Positions 39,224 through 47,915 of a DNA stretch of 54,432 nt are shown here, one piece after another; position 1 is the stretch's first letter; the number at the start of each line of letters is the position of its first letter. The translations under genes were made by a program, and so were the position numbers. Below the pieces are notes generated by a model. That model saw only the letters and a list, made by a program, of their open reading frames with translations. It made no database searches and was not told where the DNA came from. This stretch comes from a virus, in the IMG/VR virus record IMGVR_UViG_3300027777_000047, positions 1-54,432 of that record; one strand, written 5' to 3'.

Positions 39224-40903
39224 TTAATTAGTGCTTTGTTTCCAATCAGCAGCAGTCAATCCTGTGCTCATCCAAAACAATTTACCAGTTGTATCAAAAT
39301 ATTCTCTACCAATAAATCTAGGGATAACTGCACCTACTGGCGAACCAGTCCCAGTAATCAATGGAAAATCTTGCGCTACAACTTCCCAGCCAGTACTGAC
39401 AGATTTGAGCGATATTGAATCTCCGGGAATTAGTACCAAACTGGCGCTTGCTGCAAGTCCTTGAAAAAAAATGGTGTCCCCAGCAAAAGGAACAAGCGTC
39501 ATAGTGGACGATGTGGCAACAAAACTAAGCACAAAATCTGGAATCCAAGCTGCGGCAACGTCAGACAGCGTAAAGTTTCCAGCGGTTGTTGTGGTTAACA
39601 AATCGCCTGTCCAACGAATATCATTTGGCGTAGTTCCATTAAACACAACAAGTTCTGGATTGTTTTGAACAAAGCGTGTTTGGGTAATTCCGTTCGTTGC
39701 TGCTGAAATAATTACATAAGGCACATTTGTATACCCAGTAACTTGTGCGTCTTGAACAGTCACATTTTTAATAGGATAGCTAACAGCAGTTTGCATATAG
39801 ATGCCGTTATTCATCTTTGCTATCGCTCTTGTATCTTCAATCAATAACCCATCAATCTTGATGTTTTGTGTCGTGCTTGCAGGCCAGCCGCCCCCTGCAT
39901 TGTAAACTGTCGTTAAAAATACGCCGCATGTTTCATTTGGGTCTACTGCGGCTATGTTGCTGCCAGGATTTAAAATTGTACACTTAGTGATATTTATATC
40001 TGGGTAATTTGCAGTCAAACGCAAAAAACCTATACCGCTGTAACCCGAATCAATTGCCGTAAAGTTGGTTACGTTAATCGAACCATAGACCTTATAACTA
40101 ATTGGCCCATTAACAAATCTTATGCCAAAATTTCCAAAAATTTTAGCATCTTGGCGACTTGTGCAATTAATAATATTAATGCTTGTATTTACTTTTGCAG
40201 TGGCGCCATACAATCCCATTACAATTGAAATACCATCGGATTGATTGTTAAATGTAGAAACTCCATTAAGATTTACATTCCACAAAAAATCTGCTGAACT
40301 ATTTGGTTCAATGTCTATTCCAGCCTGTGGGGCAGTGCCAATAGTATTTCTATATTCACCGCCGTTAATCCAGCAATTTTTTACCGACACAATACTAAGG
40401 CCATTACGCCTTGCATTGTCAGAAATACAATTGTTTAGAGTTACGTTGTAAGAAGGGGTAGTGTTGTTGTAAGAACCAATATAAAAACCATCACCGCCTG
40501 TATCTTTTACAATTAAATTTTCAATTGTTACGTTGACACCTGTTGCAATAAAAACACCGTGACGCTGCTCTCCAGTTGTGTAATCAGCTTTAATCATTTG
40601 CACTTGGGCAAAATTTCCATGAATTACTACGTTTGATACGTTAGAAATGTTTAACAATCTATCGTTTGCACCATAACCTGTTTTAGCTTTTAAAATTGTG
40701 TTTGGGTTAAGTATTAAAGTTGTGTTTGATAAAACCGTTAATGGAGTAACCGTAAAAGTACCTGCTGGAAAAACAATTGTTCCTGCGTTATTGAGCGCGG
40801 CTTGTACTGTTACAGTGTCATCCGAAGTTCCAAACGCGCCGCAATCACCAACATTGGTTGGCGCGTTGGAAATCATTGAATAAGTAACTTTTGTTAGAGA
40901 CAT
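39224..40903 (-). CDS. Tailspike 2, parallel beta-helix
   Basis: 559 residues. Opens with M-S-L-T-K-V-T-Y-S-M-I, nearly the same start as the 41755 gene (M-S-L-T-K-V-L-S-T-M). Repeated N-rich strands (V-V-I-H-G-N-F, V-N-V-T-I-E-N-L-I-V-K-D, I-N-I-I-N-C-T) about 20-25 residues apart indicate a right-handed beta-helix of the pectate lyase/tailspike kind, with G-D-G-F-Y-I-G and S-D-G-I-S-I turns. The C-terminus has a conserved L-F-W-M-S-T-G tail. AT-rich compared with early genes. Likely binds and perhaps cleaves surface polysaccharide. Confidence 0.8.
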   Translation of the reverse strand: MSLTKVTYSMISNAPTNVGDCGAFGTSDDTVTVQAALNNAGTIVFPAGTFTVTPLTVLSNTTLILNPNTILKAKTGYGANDRLLNISNVSNVVIHGNFAQVQMIKADYTTGEQRHGVFIATGVNVTIENLIVKDTGGDGFYIGSYNNTTPSYNVTLNNCISDNARRNGLSIVSVKNCWINGGEYRNTIGTAPQAGIDIEPNSSADFLWNVNLNGVSTFNNQSDGISIVMGLYGATAKVNTSINIINCTSRQDAKIFGNFGIRFVNGPISYKVYGSINVTNFTAIDSGYSGIGFLRLTANYPDINITKCTILNPGSNIAAVDPNETCGVFLTTVYNAGGGWPASTTQNIKIDGLLIEDTRAIAKMNNGIYMQTAVSYPIKNVTVQDAQVTGYTNVPYVIISAATNGITQTRFVQNNPELVVFNGTTPNDIRWTGDLLTTTTAGNFTLSDVAAAWIPDFVLSFVATSSTMTLVPFAGDTIFFQGLAASASLVLIPGDSISLKSVSTGWEVVAQDFPLITGTGSPVGAVIPRFIGREYFDTTGKLFWMSTGLTAADWKQSTN

Positions 40904-40921
40904 ATCAAATTCTTTAAATGT

Positions 40922-41746
40922 TTAACTTGCGGTGTATGTCATTGTCATGATTAGATCGCCAGATGCTTCCACTGATATTGTCGATGCAGTTCCCGCTGCG
41001 TATTTATAAAGCTGCACCTTAGTAACAGAACCAGCAACATATCCCATGACGTAAGTAATATCACCTACCGCCAAAGATATAGGCATTATTTGAGCTACTT
41101 GATTTGTTATGCCAGTCGTTGTGAATGGAAGACCTGATATTTGCATAACACCAGTTCCATTCGCAGCACTCCATGTCAATCTACATGTAACAGTTACTTG
41201 TCTTCCGACCTTAGTGTATGCGCCAGTTTGTGTTGCATATGATGCTGTTCCTGCGGTTGTTCCACCTGTAATGGTGGGAGTCCAAGTACCTTCCTCATAC
41301 CAGTTCAGCAACTGACTCGTCATTCCTGCTGCTGGAGTGTTGGCGGTAAAGTTGATGCCCTTGGCTGCTATTTTTGGGGATAAATTTCCAGCTACAGAAA
41401 ACACAAACGTATCTGTTGTTGTTGATCGGATATGTAAATCTGTGTTTAGGTTGCCAATGTAGTTTTCATCTGCGAGGGTTCCACTAGTACCATCACCAAC
41501 AAATAGCCGCATCCTGCCATTTGTTGTTCCAGCTTTATCTATGAGAAGTGGCGCATTTGCATCTATCCCGCCCGTTAAACGAGAGACACCATTAGTAGTT
41601 ATAGATATTGCGCTAACTGCTCGACCAGCAGTCAAATCGGCAACGGTAACTTGTTTTGTTGCGCTGCTTTGAACAATCGGCAGTACTTCAGTACCGCCAA
41701 GGGGGACTGTTGATGCCGGTAGTGCGGAGATTTTAGAATCAGCCAT
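40922..41746 (-). CDS. Short tail fibre with C-terminal beta domain
   Basis: 274 residues with TAGGAATAATC before the ATG. N-terminus M-A-D-S-K-I-S-A-L-P-A-S-T-V-P-L-G-G-T-E is the common virion-anchor of aquatic phage fibres. The C-terminal W-Y-E-E-G-T-W-T-P-T-I-T-G-G, Y-T-K-V-G-R-Q-V-T-V-T-C-R-L-T-W domain is also found, diverged, at the end of the 41755 gene (Y-V-R-I-G-K-V-L-T-C-T-G-R-I-T-W). Suggests domain shuffling in this locus. Adhesin tip. Confidence 0.75.
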   Translation of the reverse strand: MADSKISALPASTVPLGGTEVLPIVQSSATKQVTVADLTAGRAVSAISITTNGVSRLTGGIDANAPLLIDKAGTTNGRMRLFVGDGTSGTLADENYIGNLNTDLHIRSTTTDTFVFSVAGNLSPKIAAKGINFTANTPAAGMTSQLLNWYEEGTWTPTITGGTTAGTASYATQTGAYTKVGRQVTVTCRLTWSAANGTGVMQISGLPFTTTGITNQVAQIMPISLAVGDITYVMGYVAGSVTKVQLYKYAAGTASTISVEASGDLIMTMTYTAS

Positions 41747-41754
41747 GATTATTC

Positions 41755-43197
41755 CTAAAGGGTAATAAAGTTAATTGAAACATTTATTTCTTTGCCGGAC
41801 ATATTTGCGTTGGTTAATGCAACTTCACCGGCAGTAAAAAGAAAAAGGCTAAACGAATTTGCATACCCGTAAATGTCACCAACATATGTAGATACAACGG
41901 GAAATGCCATTGTCGTGCATTCGTATGGAAGACTTACCTGAACAGCAGCACCGTTTGCTGTTACGGGCCATGTAATTCGACCTGTGCAAGTAAGAACTTT
42001 TCCAATTCTTACGTATTTGCAATTTAGCAAAGTTAAACTTAATGCTGCGCCAGATGTATCTGCTGGAACCCAAGCTGCTTCTTTGTATTTGTCTAGTTGA
42101 GAATCAGATGTATTAAATTGAAGACTTCTGGCATAAATTCTACCGCCTGTTATATACGATGAAAAATTAACTTCTGGATTTAATACCGGCCCATTGACAA
42201 AAGGGCCAATGTAATTAATATGTTTAAGATTTGCGCCAATGTTCCAATTTCCAGCAGTATTTCCTTCTACATCGGAAACAATAAAATTACTGTATATACC
42301 AGAAGCAGCCATGCCAATTAATGAAACGCCATAGCCGGTATTATTTTCAGACCATAATCCACTAAATGTGTTGTACATTGCGTTTTCAATGTGCAAACCA
42401 TTAGACGCATTGCCTTGTACAGTTAACCCGTTGGCTAATCCACCATTTGCATTCGGTGCAGTGGGATTAATTTGGTCATAAAGATAGACACCATGAACAC
42501 CGTTGTACATGGATGTAACAGAATTCATTTGCCATCCGTTGGCATTTGAATAGCTTTCAGTTGATTTAGGGCCAATTCTAATTCCACTACCGCCCATTTT
42601 TGCAACACTTACGTTCTGCAAAATTGCACGTTGACCAGATGGAATATAAATACCATCACCAGTATTTCCTGTTTGCCCAGAAACTGCAATATTGGCAATT
42701 AACAAATTAAGTACATTTGCGCATTTAATAGCCTCTGTGGTCATTGTTGATTTTTTTAGAATTACAGAGCCACCTTCATAAACAAAAGAAACGCCATTCC
42801 AAAAAGCAAGTCCATTAGTTCCTTGCAAAGTGATTCCATTTATTGCAACATTAATTGTTGATGAAATTAAATAAGTACCACTTGGAAACTGAACAGCGCC
42901 ACCATAAGTTAGTGAATTAATTGCAGCTTGAATTGCCGCCGTATCATCAGCAACCCCATTACCTACAGCCCCAAAATCTAACACACTCACAGACTCGCGC
43001 AGCTTAGTCTGCACCGTAGTTGCTACGGCTCCTGTGCCTGCTGGCAGATAGCCAACTAGACTGGTTCCAGTAGGAGCAGCAATGCTGGCAGCAAGATTGG
43101 ATGCTGACTCTGGAATGGCTCCTTGGACAGTGGTAGACGTAATTCCGCTTACCGGTGCAAAGCTAACCATCGTCGAAAGAACTTTAGTTAAGGACAT
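41755..43197 (-). CDS. Tailspike 1 with pectate-lyase-like beta-helix
   Basis: 480 residues. After a short anchor, V-L-D-F-G-A-V-G-N-G-V-A-D-D-T-A-A-I near residue 75 is the classical start of a Pectate_lyase_3 beta-helix, and multiple I-x-N-V-x-V repeats follow to residue 340. The C-terminal 90 residues share the Y-V-R-I-G-K-V domain with the 40922 gene. Likely depolymerase or polysaccharide-binding spike. AT-rich region, indicating horizontal exchange. Confidence 0.85.
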   Translation of the reverse strand: MSLTKVLSTMVSFAPVSGITSTTVQGAIPESASNLAASIAAPTGTSLVGYLPAGTGAVATTVQTKLRESVSVLDFGAVGNGVADDTAAIQAAINSLTYGGAVQFPSGTYLISSTINVAINGITLQGTNGLAFWNGVSFVYEGGSVILKKSTMTTEAIKCANVLNLLIANIAVSGQTGNTGDGIYIPSGQRAILQNVSVAKMGGSGIRIGPKSTESYSNANGWQMNSVTSMYNGVHGVYLYDQINPTAPNANGGLANGLTVQGNASNGLHIENAMYNTFSGLWSENNTGYGVSLIGMAASGIYSNFIVSDVEGNTAGNWNIGANLKHINYIGPFVNGPVLNPEVNFSSYITGGRIYARSLQFNTSDSQLDKYKEAAWVPADTSGAALSLTLLNCKYVRIGKVLTCTGRITWPVTANGAAVQVSLPYECTTMAFPVVSTYVGDIYGYANSFSLFLFTAGEVALTNANMSGKEINVSINFITL

Positions 43198-43207
43198 GTA
43201 TTAGCCT

Positions 43208-44665
43208 TTAAGCAATATAGCTTGGATACCATTTTAAAGTAGCGCCATCATAAGTCATTGTTAAGGCTTTATTGACAACGGCTGTACCGGCAAGAGCAAT
43301 GTTTCCAGCAGTAGTCCAGGTAAACGCTCCAGTTGGAATTAGAACAATAGAGCCGCCAGCGCCAGCAAAGAAAGTGGGGACTATGGTGGCTACAGCAGTA
43401 GTTCCACTTACAAAAGTAATGGCTTTGGAAGGGGTAATTACTGTTCCACTTGCAATTGTAGGAGCAGCTGCATTGGTTCCAATTGGATCAGTAACCCTTA
43501 AAGCTCCATTAAATGTAGCGTCAAAACCATTCCAGTAGGCCCGTACATTCGCATCACCATCACTCAAAACAATAAAGTTATTTCCTGTTTGAGAAATAGG
43601 AGCAAATGTTCCGGTATAACTTCCAATAATTACATTCTTGGAGCCAGTTGTAAGACCATTACCAGAGTTATTGCCAATACCAACATTTTTATCGCCTGTT
43701 CCATTTTGAAGTGCGGACGTTCCTATTGCTGTGTTGTAACTACCTGCGGTATTGGTTCGATTGGCTGCATATCCAAATCCAACATTACCTGTACCGGTCA
43801 AATTGTTTTGTATTGCGTTATATCCAAAACCTGTATTGCCATTTCCTGTCGTAGCTGCATTTAATGCCAAATATCCCGCAGCCGTATTAAGGGATAATGC
43901 GCCATTACCCTTGCCAAACGTCAATCCTTGAATTGAAAGCTGGTTGGTAAATGTCGTATCTCCAGCAAATGTTTGAGTGCCAGAAAGTAGCGCTAAAGTG
44001 CCGCTAGCATCTGGAAACGTATAAGTGCGAGTTGTGGCAGTGGTAAGTCCAGCAGCTTCAAAAGTAGCTATTTTGCTTGCATCTACTAAATCGTAGATTG
44101 AGAAAACAGCGTCTGCAAAATTTGGTGGTCCTATTGCTTGCGCATATTTAACCAACATAACCGCACTTAGTAGAACTGCGCTTGTTGTGGTTAAGGTTGT
44201 TCCAGAAACTGTGTAATCAACACCAGGAACCTGGACAACGCCATTGATTGATACGTTGATGTTGTTTATAGAAACTGGAGAAGCGGTAAGCGTCCAGTTT
44301 GTTTGCGTTCCATTACCAGTAAAGACATCCGCATACATAGTTGCGTATACAGACGTAGCATACCCTGTGCCATTTATACCTGTGACGTAGTCCGCCGTGT
44401 AACCTACAGGATTGCCCACGGAATCAGTAAATACGAACTTATACGCTACGCTTTCAAGCAACCAAATTTCTTGCGGGGGGCGTCCGCCACTGTCCAGTAC
44501 TATGGGGTTGGCATTAGCCACGGTGCCGCTAACTGTGGTGTAGGTAGTGGCGGGGGTAGTGGTGCCTGCCAAGTACGTGTAGATGTACCCCCCTGCCAGC
44601 GGCTCCCCACTGTTATTGAAGGCTTGGTATCCACCACCGAAAAATGGAGAAAGGAGTACGGTCAT
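43208..44665 (-). CDS. Tail fibre with YadA-like head repeats
   Basis: 485 residues from ATG 44665 (CAGGAACCTTGAAA before it; an upstream TTG is disfavoured). N-terminal G-G-Y-I-Y-T-Y-L-A-G-T-T-T-P is the phage fibre anchor seen in aquatic phages. Residues 270-370 carry about seven 14-residue G-(Y/N)-x-A-x-G-x-x-A-x-x-N type repeats (N-T-G-F-G-Y-N-A, N-V-G-F-G-Y-A-A, N-T-A-I-G-T-S-A, N-V-G-I-G-N-N), which are left-handed beta-roll YadA-head repeats. C-terminal beta domain follows. First gene of the fibre cluster. Confidence 0.8.
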   Translation of the reverse strand: MTVLLSPFFGGGYQAFNNSGEPLAGGYIYTYLAGTTTPATTYTTVSGTVANANPIVLDSGGRPPQEIWLLESVAYKFVFTDSVGNPVGYTADYVTGINGTGYATSVYATMYADVFTGNGTQTNWTLTASPVSINNINVSINGVVQVPGVDYTVSGTTLTTTSAVLLSAVMLVKYAQAIGPPNFADAVFSIYDLVDASKIATFEAAGLTTATTRTYTFPDASGTLALLSGTQTFAGDTTFTNQLSIQGLTFGKGNGALSLNTAAGYLALNAATTGNGNTGFGYNAIQNNLTGTGNVGFGYAANRTNTAGSYNTAIGTSALQNGTGDKNVGIGNNSGNGLTTGSKNVIIGSYTGTFAPISQTGNNFIVLSDGDANVRAYWNGFDATFNGALRVTDPIGTNAAAPTIASGTVITPSKAITFVSGTTAVATIVPTFFAGAGGSIVLIPTGAFTWTTAGNIALAGTAVVNKALTMTYDGATLKWYPSYIA

Positions 44666-44688
44666 TTTCAAGGTTCCTGTTTGGGGGC

Positions 44689-44694
44689 ATTATA
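44689..44694 (-). promoter_or_regulatory. Candidate promoter of the fibre/lysis operon
   Basis: On the minus strand, GGCTATAATG lies in the 37-bp gap between the SLT-peptidase gene and the first fibre gene. It shares GCTATAAT with the early promoters. No clear -35. It would allow separate expression of fibres and lysis genes. Confidence 0.4.
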
Positions 44695-44702
44695 GCCGGT
44701 GT

Positions 44703-46610
44703 TTAGGGCTTGGGTCTATTTTTCTTGAGCCAGCGTATAGCCTCTAGTGCGTCGTGCAGTGTGCTAGTGTCGTAGCCATCGGGGTTGCGCAATACATCTT
44801 TAACTTCGGGCACGCTCCACACCCCGCGCCGCACAGGTATGGCGGGGGCCAAGGTGGAATCGGTGTACTCGGGGGCGGCGGTAAACCATTTGGTCAAGTC
44901 TTTTAACTCTTTAGGGTCTGGCGGTACGCTGCGGATGTTAAATTTGTCTTTCCTAATTGGCCGGGGCGGTATGGTCTTGGTAGTAAGGCTGTAAATACCA
45001 AGCTGGTCTGCTATGGGTATGTCAAAAGTACCGGGGGCGTAGGCGTTACCCATGGGGTAGGGTGCATACTTGTTGGGTACGTCCATGGTTTGCTCAGAGT
45101 AGCGGGCGCGAGTCTCGCCTTTGTCGCCGTAGTAAATGCTAAGTGCCTCGTCACGTGAGGTGGGTATACCCCCAGCAACGCGGCTGCGCTTAATCCAATC
45201 GGCACTAGTGCCTATAGTAATGTTCTCGCCCTTAGCAACTCGGCCTTGGTCTATGGCGTGTTGAATCTCGTGCAGCATAAGGCCACGGCTGTAGTCGTCT
45301 TTATTTACATCTTCCCACGCTGCTTTGTTCATAACAATTTCATAGTTATTAACGTCGTGGTGTCCTGCAACACCCTGACCAAGCTCGGTTTGAGTGCCAA
45401 TTCTCACTTTGTAGTTTTTAAGTTCGGGGTGGCGGTAATACAGATTTGGATGGTGCAGCACCTCATTTAATGGTACCGCCTCGGAAGAAAGCATAGGGGC
45501 GTGCAAATCTTGTTCAGCGTCGTGAATAATTAAGTTAAAGTCGGCTTCATTGCCGCCCTTGTTTTCCACTTTCTGCATCAAGTCCCACGCTTTTTTGGTC
45601 TTAGGGAGTCGACCCTCCGTATAGGCTTGTAAGGCCTCTTTAGCGTCGTCTATTTTCTGTGCTACGTCTGGCCGCGCAGTGCGTATGGCTTTGTCCCCCG
45701 CCCAGACAGACTTAGTGTCGTCAATACGGATAAAGTGCCCCTCATCGGTCTTGTAGGTCTGGGTGGCTTTCCAAACCTCCTCGGGTGTCTTGCCCTGCCT
45801 AATAAGCCGGTCGTAGTCGCGCATCTCGTACTTGTCGGCGGGGCCCAGAATACCCCGCTGTGCTGCCGCACTACCCGCGCGCACGCTGGGGGCCTCAGCA
45901 ATAAACTTACCAAATTTAAGTGCCCTGCTTGCGATTGGTGCGGCAAACATGGCGGCATCTACAACGTCGGGTTTTATTTGTAAAGTCTCGCCACTGCCGG
46001 TAGTAAGCCGGTCGCCATACGCGGCACCCTTAACAACACGATCGGCGGCGGCGGCGGGCTCGGTAAGAGCGTCAACCGCAGGGGCCAACACGTCAGGTAA
46101 CAACGCCTTAACCGCTTTGCGACCCCCAGCCGTGCCTGCGGCCATTTTGTCGCCCAACCAATCTAGTACAGGGTATTTAGCTTGCCAAGCAGTAACCTCG
46201 GTAGTGCCCGCAGTGTGGTCAGGATTTACAGGGTGGTCTTTTTTCCATTGCTCAATGCGGGCAACGTAGTCTACAGTCTCTTTGGGCGGGGTGTCCTCCC
46301 GTTTGCGCTCAGCGGTAGGACCACGGTTGTAAGCCTTTAAAGCCCGTGTAGTGTCGCCGCCAAATTGTTTGTGTAGCTTGTCTAAGTACCGGGCCCCAAC
46401 GTCTAAGTTAACAGCGGGGTCGGCAACGTCGCTAGGCTCTAAGCCGTGAGCGCTGGCTACTATCTGCATAGGGCCAACGGCCCCTTTTTTAGACACCGCA
46501 CGGTCGTCCCCCGCGCTCTCCACTGCACGCACAGCGGGCAGCAACTCCTCCGGGAAGTCGTACGTCCGGGGGTGCTTAGCCATCCACGCGTCTAGGGCTT
46601 CTTTACTCAT
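44703..46610 (-). CDS. Ejection protein: SLT lytic transglycosylase fused to a zinc metallopeptidase-like domain
   Basis: 635 residues from ATG 46610, coupled to the upstream ATP-grasp gene. Residues 18-105 form an SLT domain: A-V-E-S-A-G-D with the catalytic Glu at 31, G-A-V-G-P-M-Q-I and A-L-K-A-Y-N-R-G-P. Residues 380-530 carry L-M-L-H-E-I-Q-H-A-I-D (H447, E448, H451) and the downstream G-E-T-R-A-R-Y-S-E motif, as in large polyvalent phage proteins with metallopeptidase-like domains. It likely opens peptidoglycan during DNA entry. A similar fusion is seen in T7-like gp16-type proteins, though the protease part is not. Confidence 0.8.
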   Translation of the reverse strand: MSKEALDAWMAKHPRTYDFPEELLPAVRAVESAGDDRAVSKKGAVGPMQIVASAHGLEPSDVADPAVNLDVGARYLDKLHKQFGGDTTRALKAYNRGPTAERKREDTPPKETVDYVARIEQWKKDHPVNPDHTAGTTEVTAWQAKYPVLDWLGDKMAAGTAGGRKAVKALLPDVLAPAVDALTEPAAAADRVVKGAAYGDRLTTGSGETLQIKPDVVDAAMFAAPIASRALKFGKFIAEAPSVRAGSAAAQRGILGPADKYEMRDYDRLIRQGKTPEEVWKATQTYKTDEGHFIRIDDTKSVWAGDKAIRTARPDVAQKIDDAKEALQAYTEGRLPKTKKAWDLMQKVENKGGNEADFNLIIHDAEQDLHAPMLSSEAVPLNEVLHHPNLYYRHPELKNYKVRIGTQTELGQGVAGHHDVNNYEIVMNKAAWEDVNKDDYSRGLMLHEIQHAIDQGRVAKGENITIGTSADWIKRSRVAGGIPTSRDEALSIYYGDKGETRARYSEQTMDVPNKYAPYPMGNAYAPGTFDIPIADQLGIYSLTTKTIPPRPIRKDKFNIRSVPPDPKELKDLTKWFTAAPEYTDSTLAPAIPVRRGVWSVPEVKDVLRNPDGYDTSTLHDALEAIRWLKKNRPKP

Positions 46611-47910
46611 ATTTACAGTGCTTAGCGTAGCCCATGGCATGTAGCTTGGGCAGGGTTTCTTCCAACTTCTCGCCTACGTCGTCGCGCAGTATGGGGTTGG
46701 CTACGTGTAGTTGTTTGGCGGTCTTGTAGGCGCGGTGCGCGGCTTGTTTTACGCTGTTGCCAAAGCCGGTAATCACGGCTACGTAGTCGCCAGCAGTGGT
46801 CCACATTTTGCGCTCAAGTACCTTGTCGCCCTCCATGTCAAATTGCTTGGTCATCTGCACGTTTTGGGGGTGTACGTGGGGGCGGTTGCCGCGCGTAATG
46901 CCGTATACGGGCACGCCAGCGGCGGCTTTAACGTCCTCAGTGTGAGGGAACTTACTATGTGCCAGCACCAAGCAGCAGCCAATGTCCTCTTTAAAGCTGG
47001 TAGTGTCCTTGCCGTCTATCGCGTCGCGCATCCAAGCAACGGGGTCTCCGGCGGTAGCGCCAAGCATCATATTGGCAATGGGCCAGCCAAAACGACAAGT
47101 CCATTCGGTAGGCCATGGCTTGCCTTTGTCGTCAATCATAAATCCAAGGGCCGTATCGCCAAGGTGGCCCAGTTTAAGCAGTTCGTCTTCTAGCTTGCCC
47201 AAGGTGTCTTTGCCCAGCTTGCTCTCGGGGGTAAAGTAGGCAATGGTGCCCATCTCGCCAGTGTTGGGTCCGTAGTTGCCGGACATTAGCTTTTTGTGCT
47301 CAAAACTTTCGTTGTACTGACCTACCCAGCCCTTGGACCCCAGAAACCGGGACACCCCCATCTCAATCCCCTCCACAAACGTCTGTAACATCACCTCCCC
47401 CTTGGGGGGCGGGGTGCGGCGCATCCAGGCTACTAGGTCCGCTGGACTCTTGCTTACGTAGGTAAGCGACTTGTCCTCGTTGTCGCCGAGAGTTTTGAAC
47501 ACGAACCTTTCTTCTGTCTTTAGGACGTGTTTTTCTGCCTCGGCCATCGTCTTGAAAGTCTTGTAGGGGACGCATTCTATACCTACTTTCTCCAACAGCC
47601 GCATACCCGTGGTACGGCTAACCTCTAACTTGGTACTTTGGATTGAAGGCCCAAAGTACGGGAACCCTTTTTTCTTAAAGAACTCCAGGCGTTCAATGTA
47701 GTCGTCGTTGCTGGTGCAAAATATAAGCTCTGCCCAGCTAGCGTGGGCCACCCAGTTGTCAACTTTCTGTACGCCTTTAAAGTCTTTGCCAAGGTCGGGG
47801 TGGTTAGCGGGGCGGGGCTTTACAAACCATTTAACGTCGTGTCCAGCGGCGGCGCTGTGCAGCACGTAGCTAAGGCCCACGCCGTCTTGGTCGACTATTA
47901 AAACTTTCAT
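46603..47910 (-). CDS. PurD-like ATP-grasp protein (GARS homologue)
   Basis: 435 residues with GGAG 8 nt upstream. Pre-ATP-grasp start M-K-V-L-I-V-D-Q-D-G, E-V-S-R-T-T-G-M-R-L-L-E-K-V-G-I, ATP-binding F-V-F-K-T-L-G-D-N-E, M-L-Q-T-F-V-E-G, P-N-T-G-E-M-G-T and E-W-T-C-R-F-G-W-P match phosphoribosylamine-glycine ligase, with E-x-N-x-R-F-G-D-P-E changed to E-W-T-C-R-F-G-W-P. No other purine gene is near, and it lies between two virion ejection proteins. Could be a purine-synthesis gene carried for nucleotide supply, or an ATP-grasp ligase modifying a virion or base substrate. Confidence 0.8.
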   Translation of the reverse strand: MKVLIVDQDGVGLSYVLHSAAAGHDVKWFVKPRPANHPDLGKDFKGVQKVDNWVAHASWAELIFCTSNDDYIERLEFFKKKGFPYFGPSIQSTKLEVSRTTGMRLLEKVGIECVPYKTFKTMAEAEKHVLKTEERFVFKTLGDNEDKSLTYVSKSPADLVAWMRRTPPPKGEVMLQTFVEGIEMGVSRFLGSKGWVGQYNESFEHKKLMSGNYGPNTGEMGTIAYFTPESKLGKDTLGKLEDELLKLGHLGDTALGFMIDDKGKPWPTEWTCRFGWPIANMMLGATAGDPVAWMRDAIDGKDTTSFKEDIGCCLVLAHSKFPHTEDVKAAAGVPVYGITRGNRPHVHPQNVQMTKQFDMEGDKVLERKMWTTAGDYVAVITGFGNSVKQAAHRAYKTAKQLHVANPILRDDVGEKLEETLPKLHAMGYAKHCKYE

Positions 47911-47915
47911 TGTCG

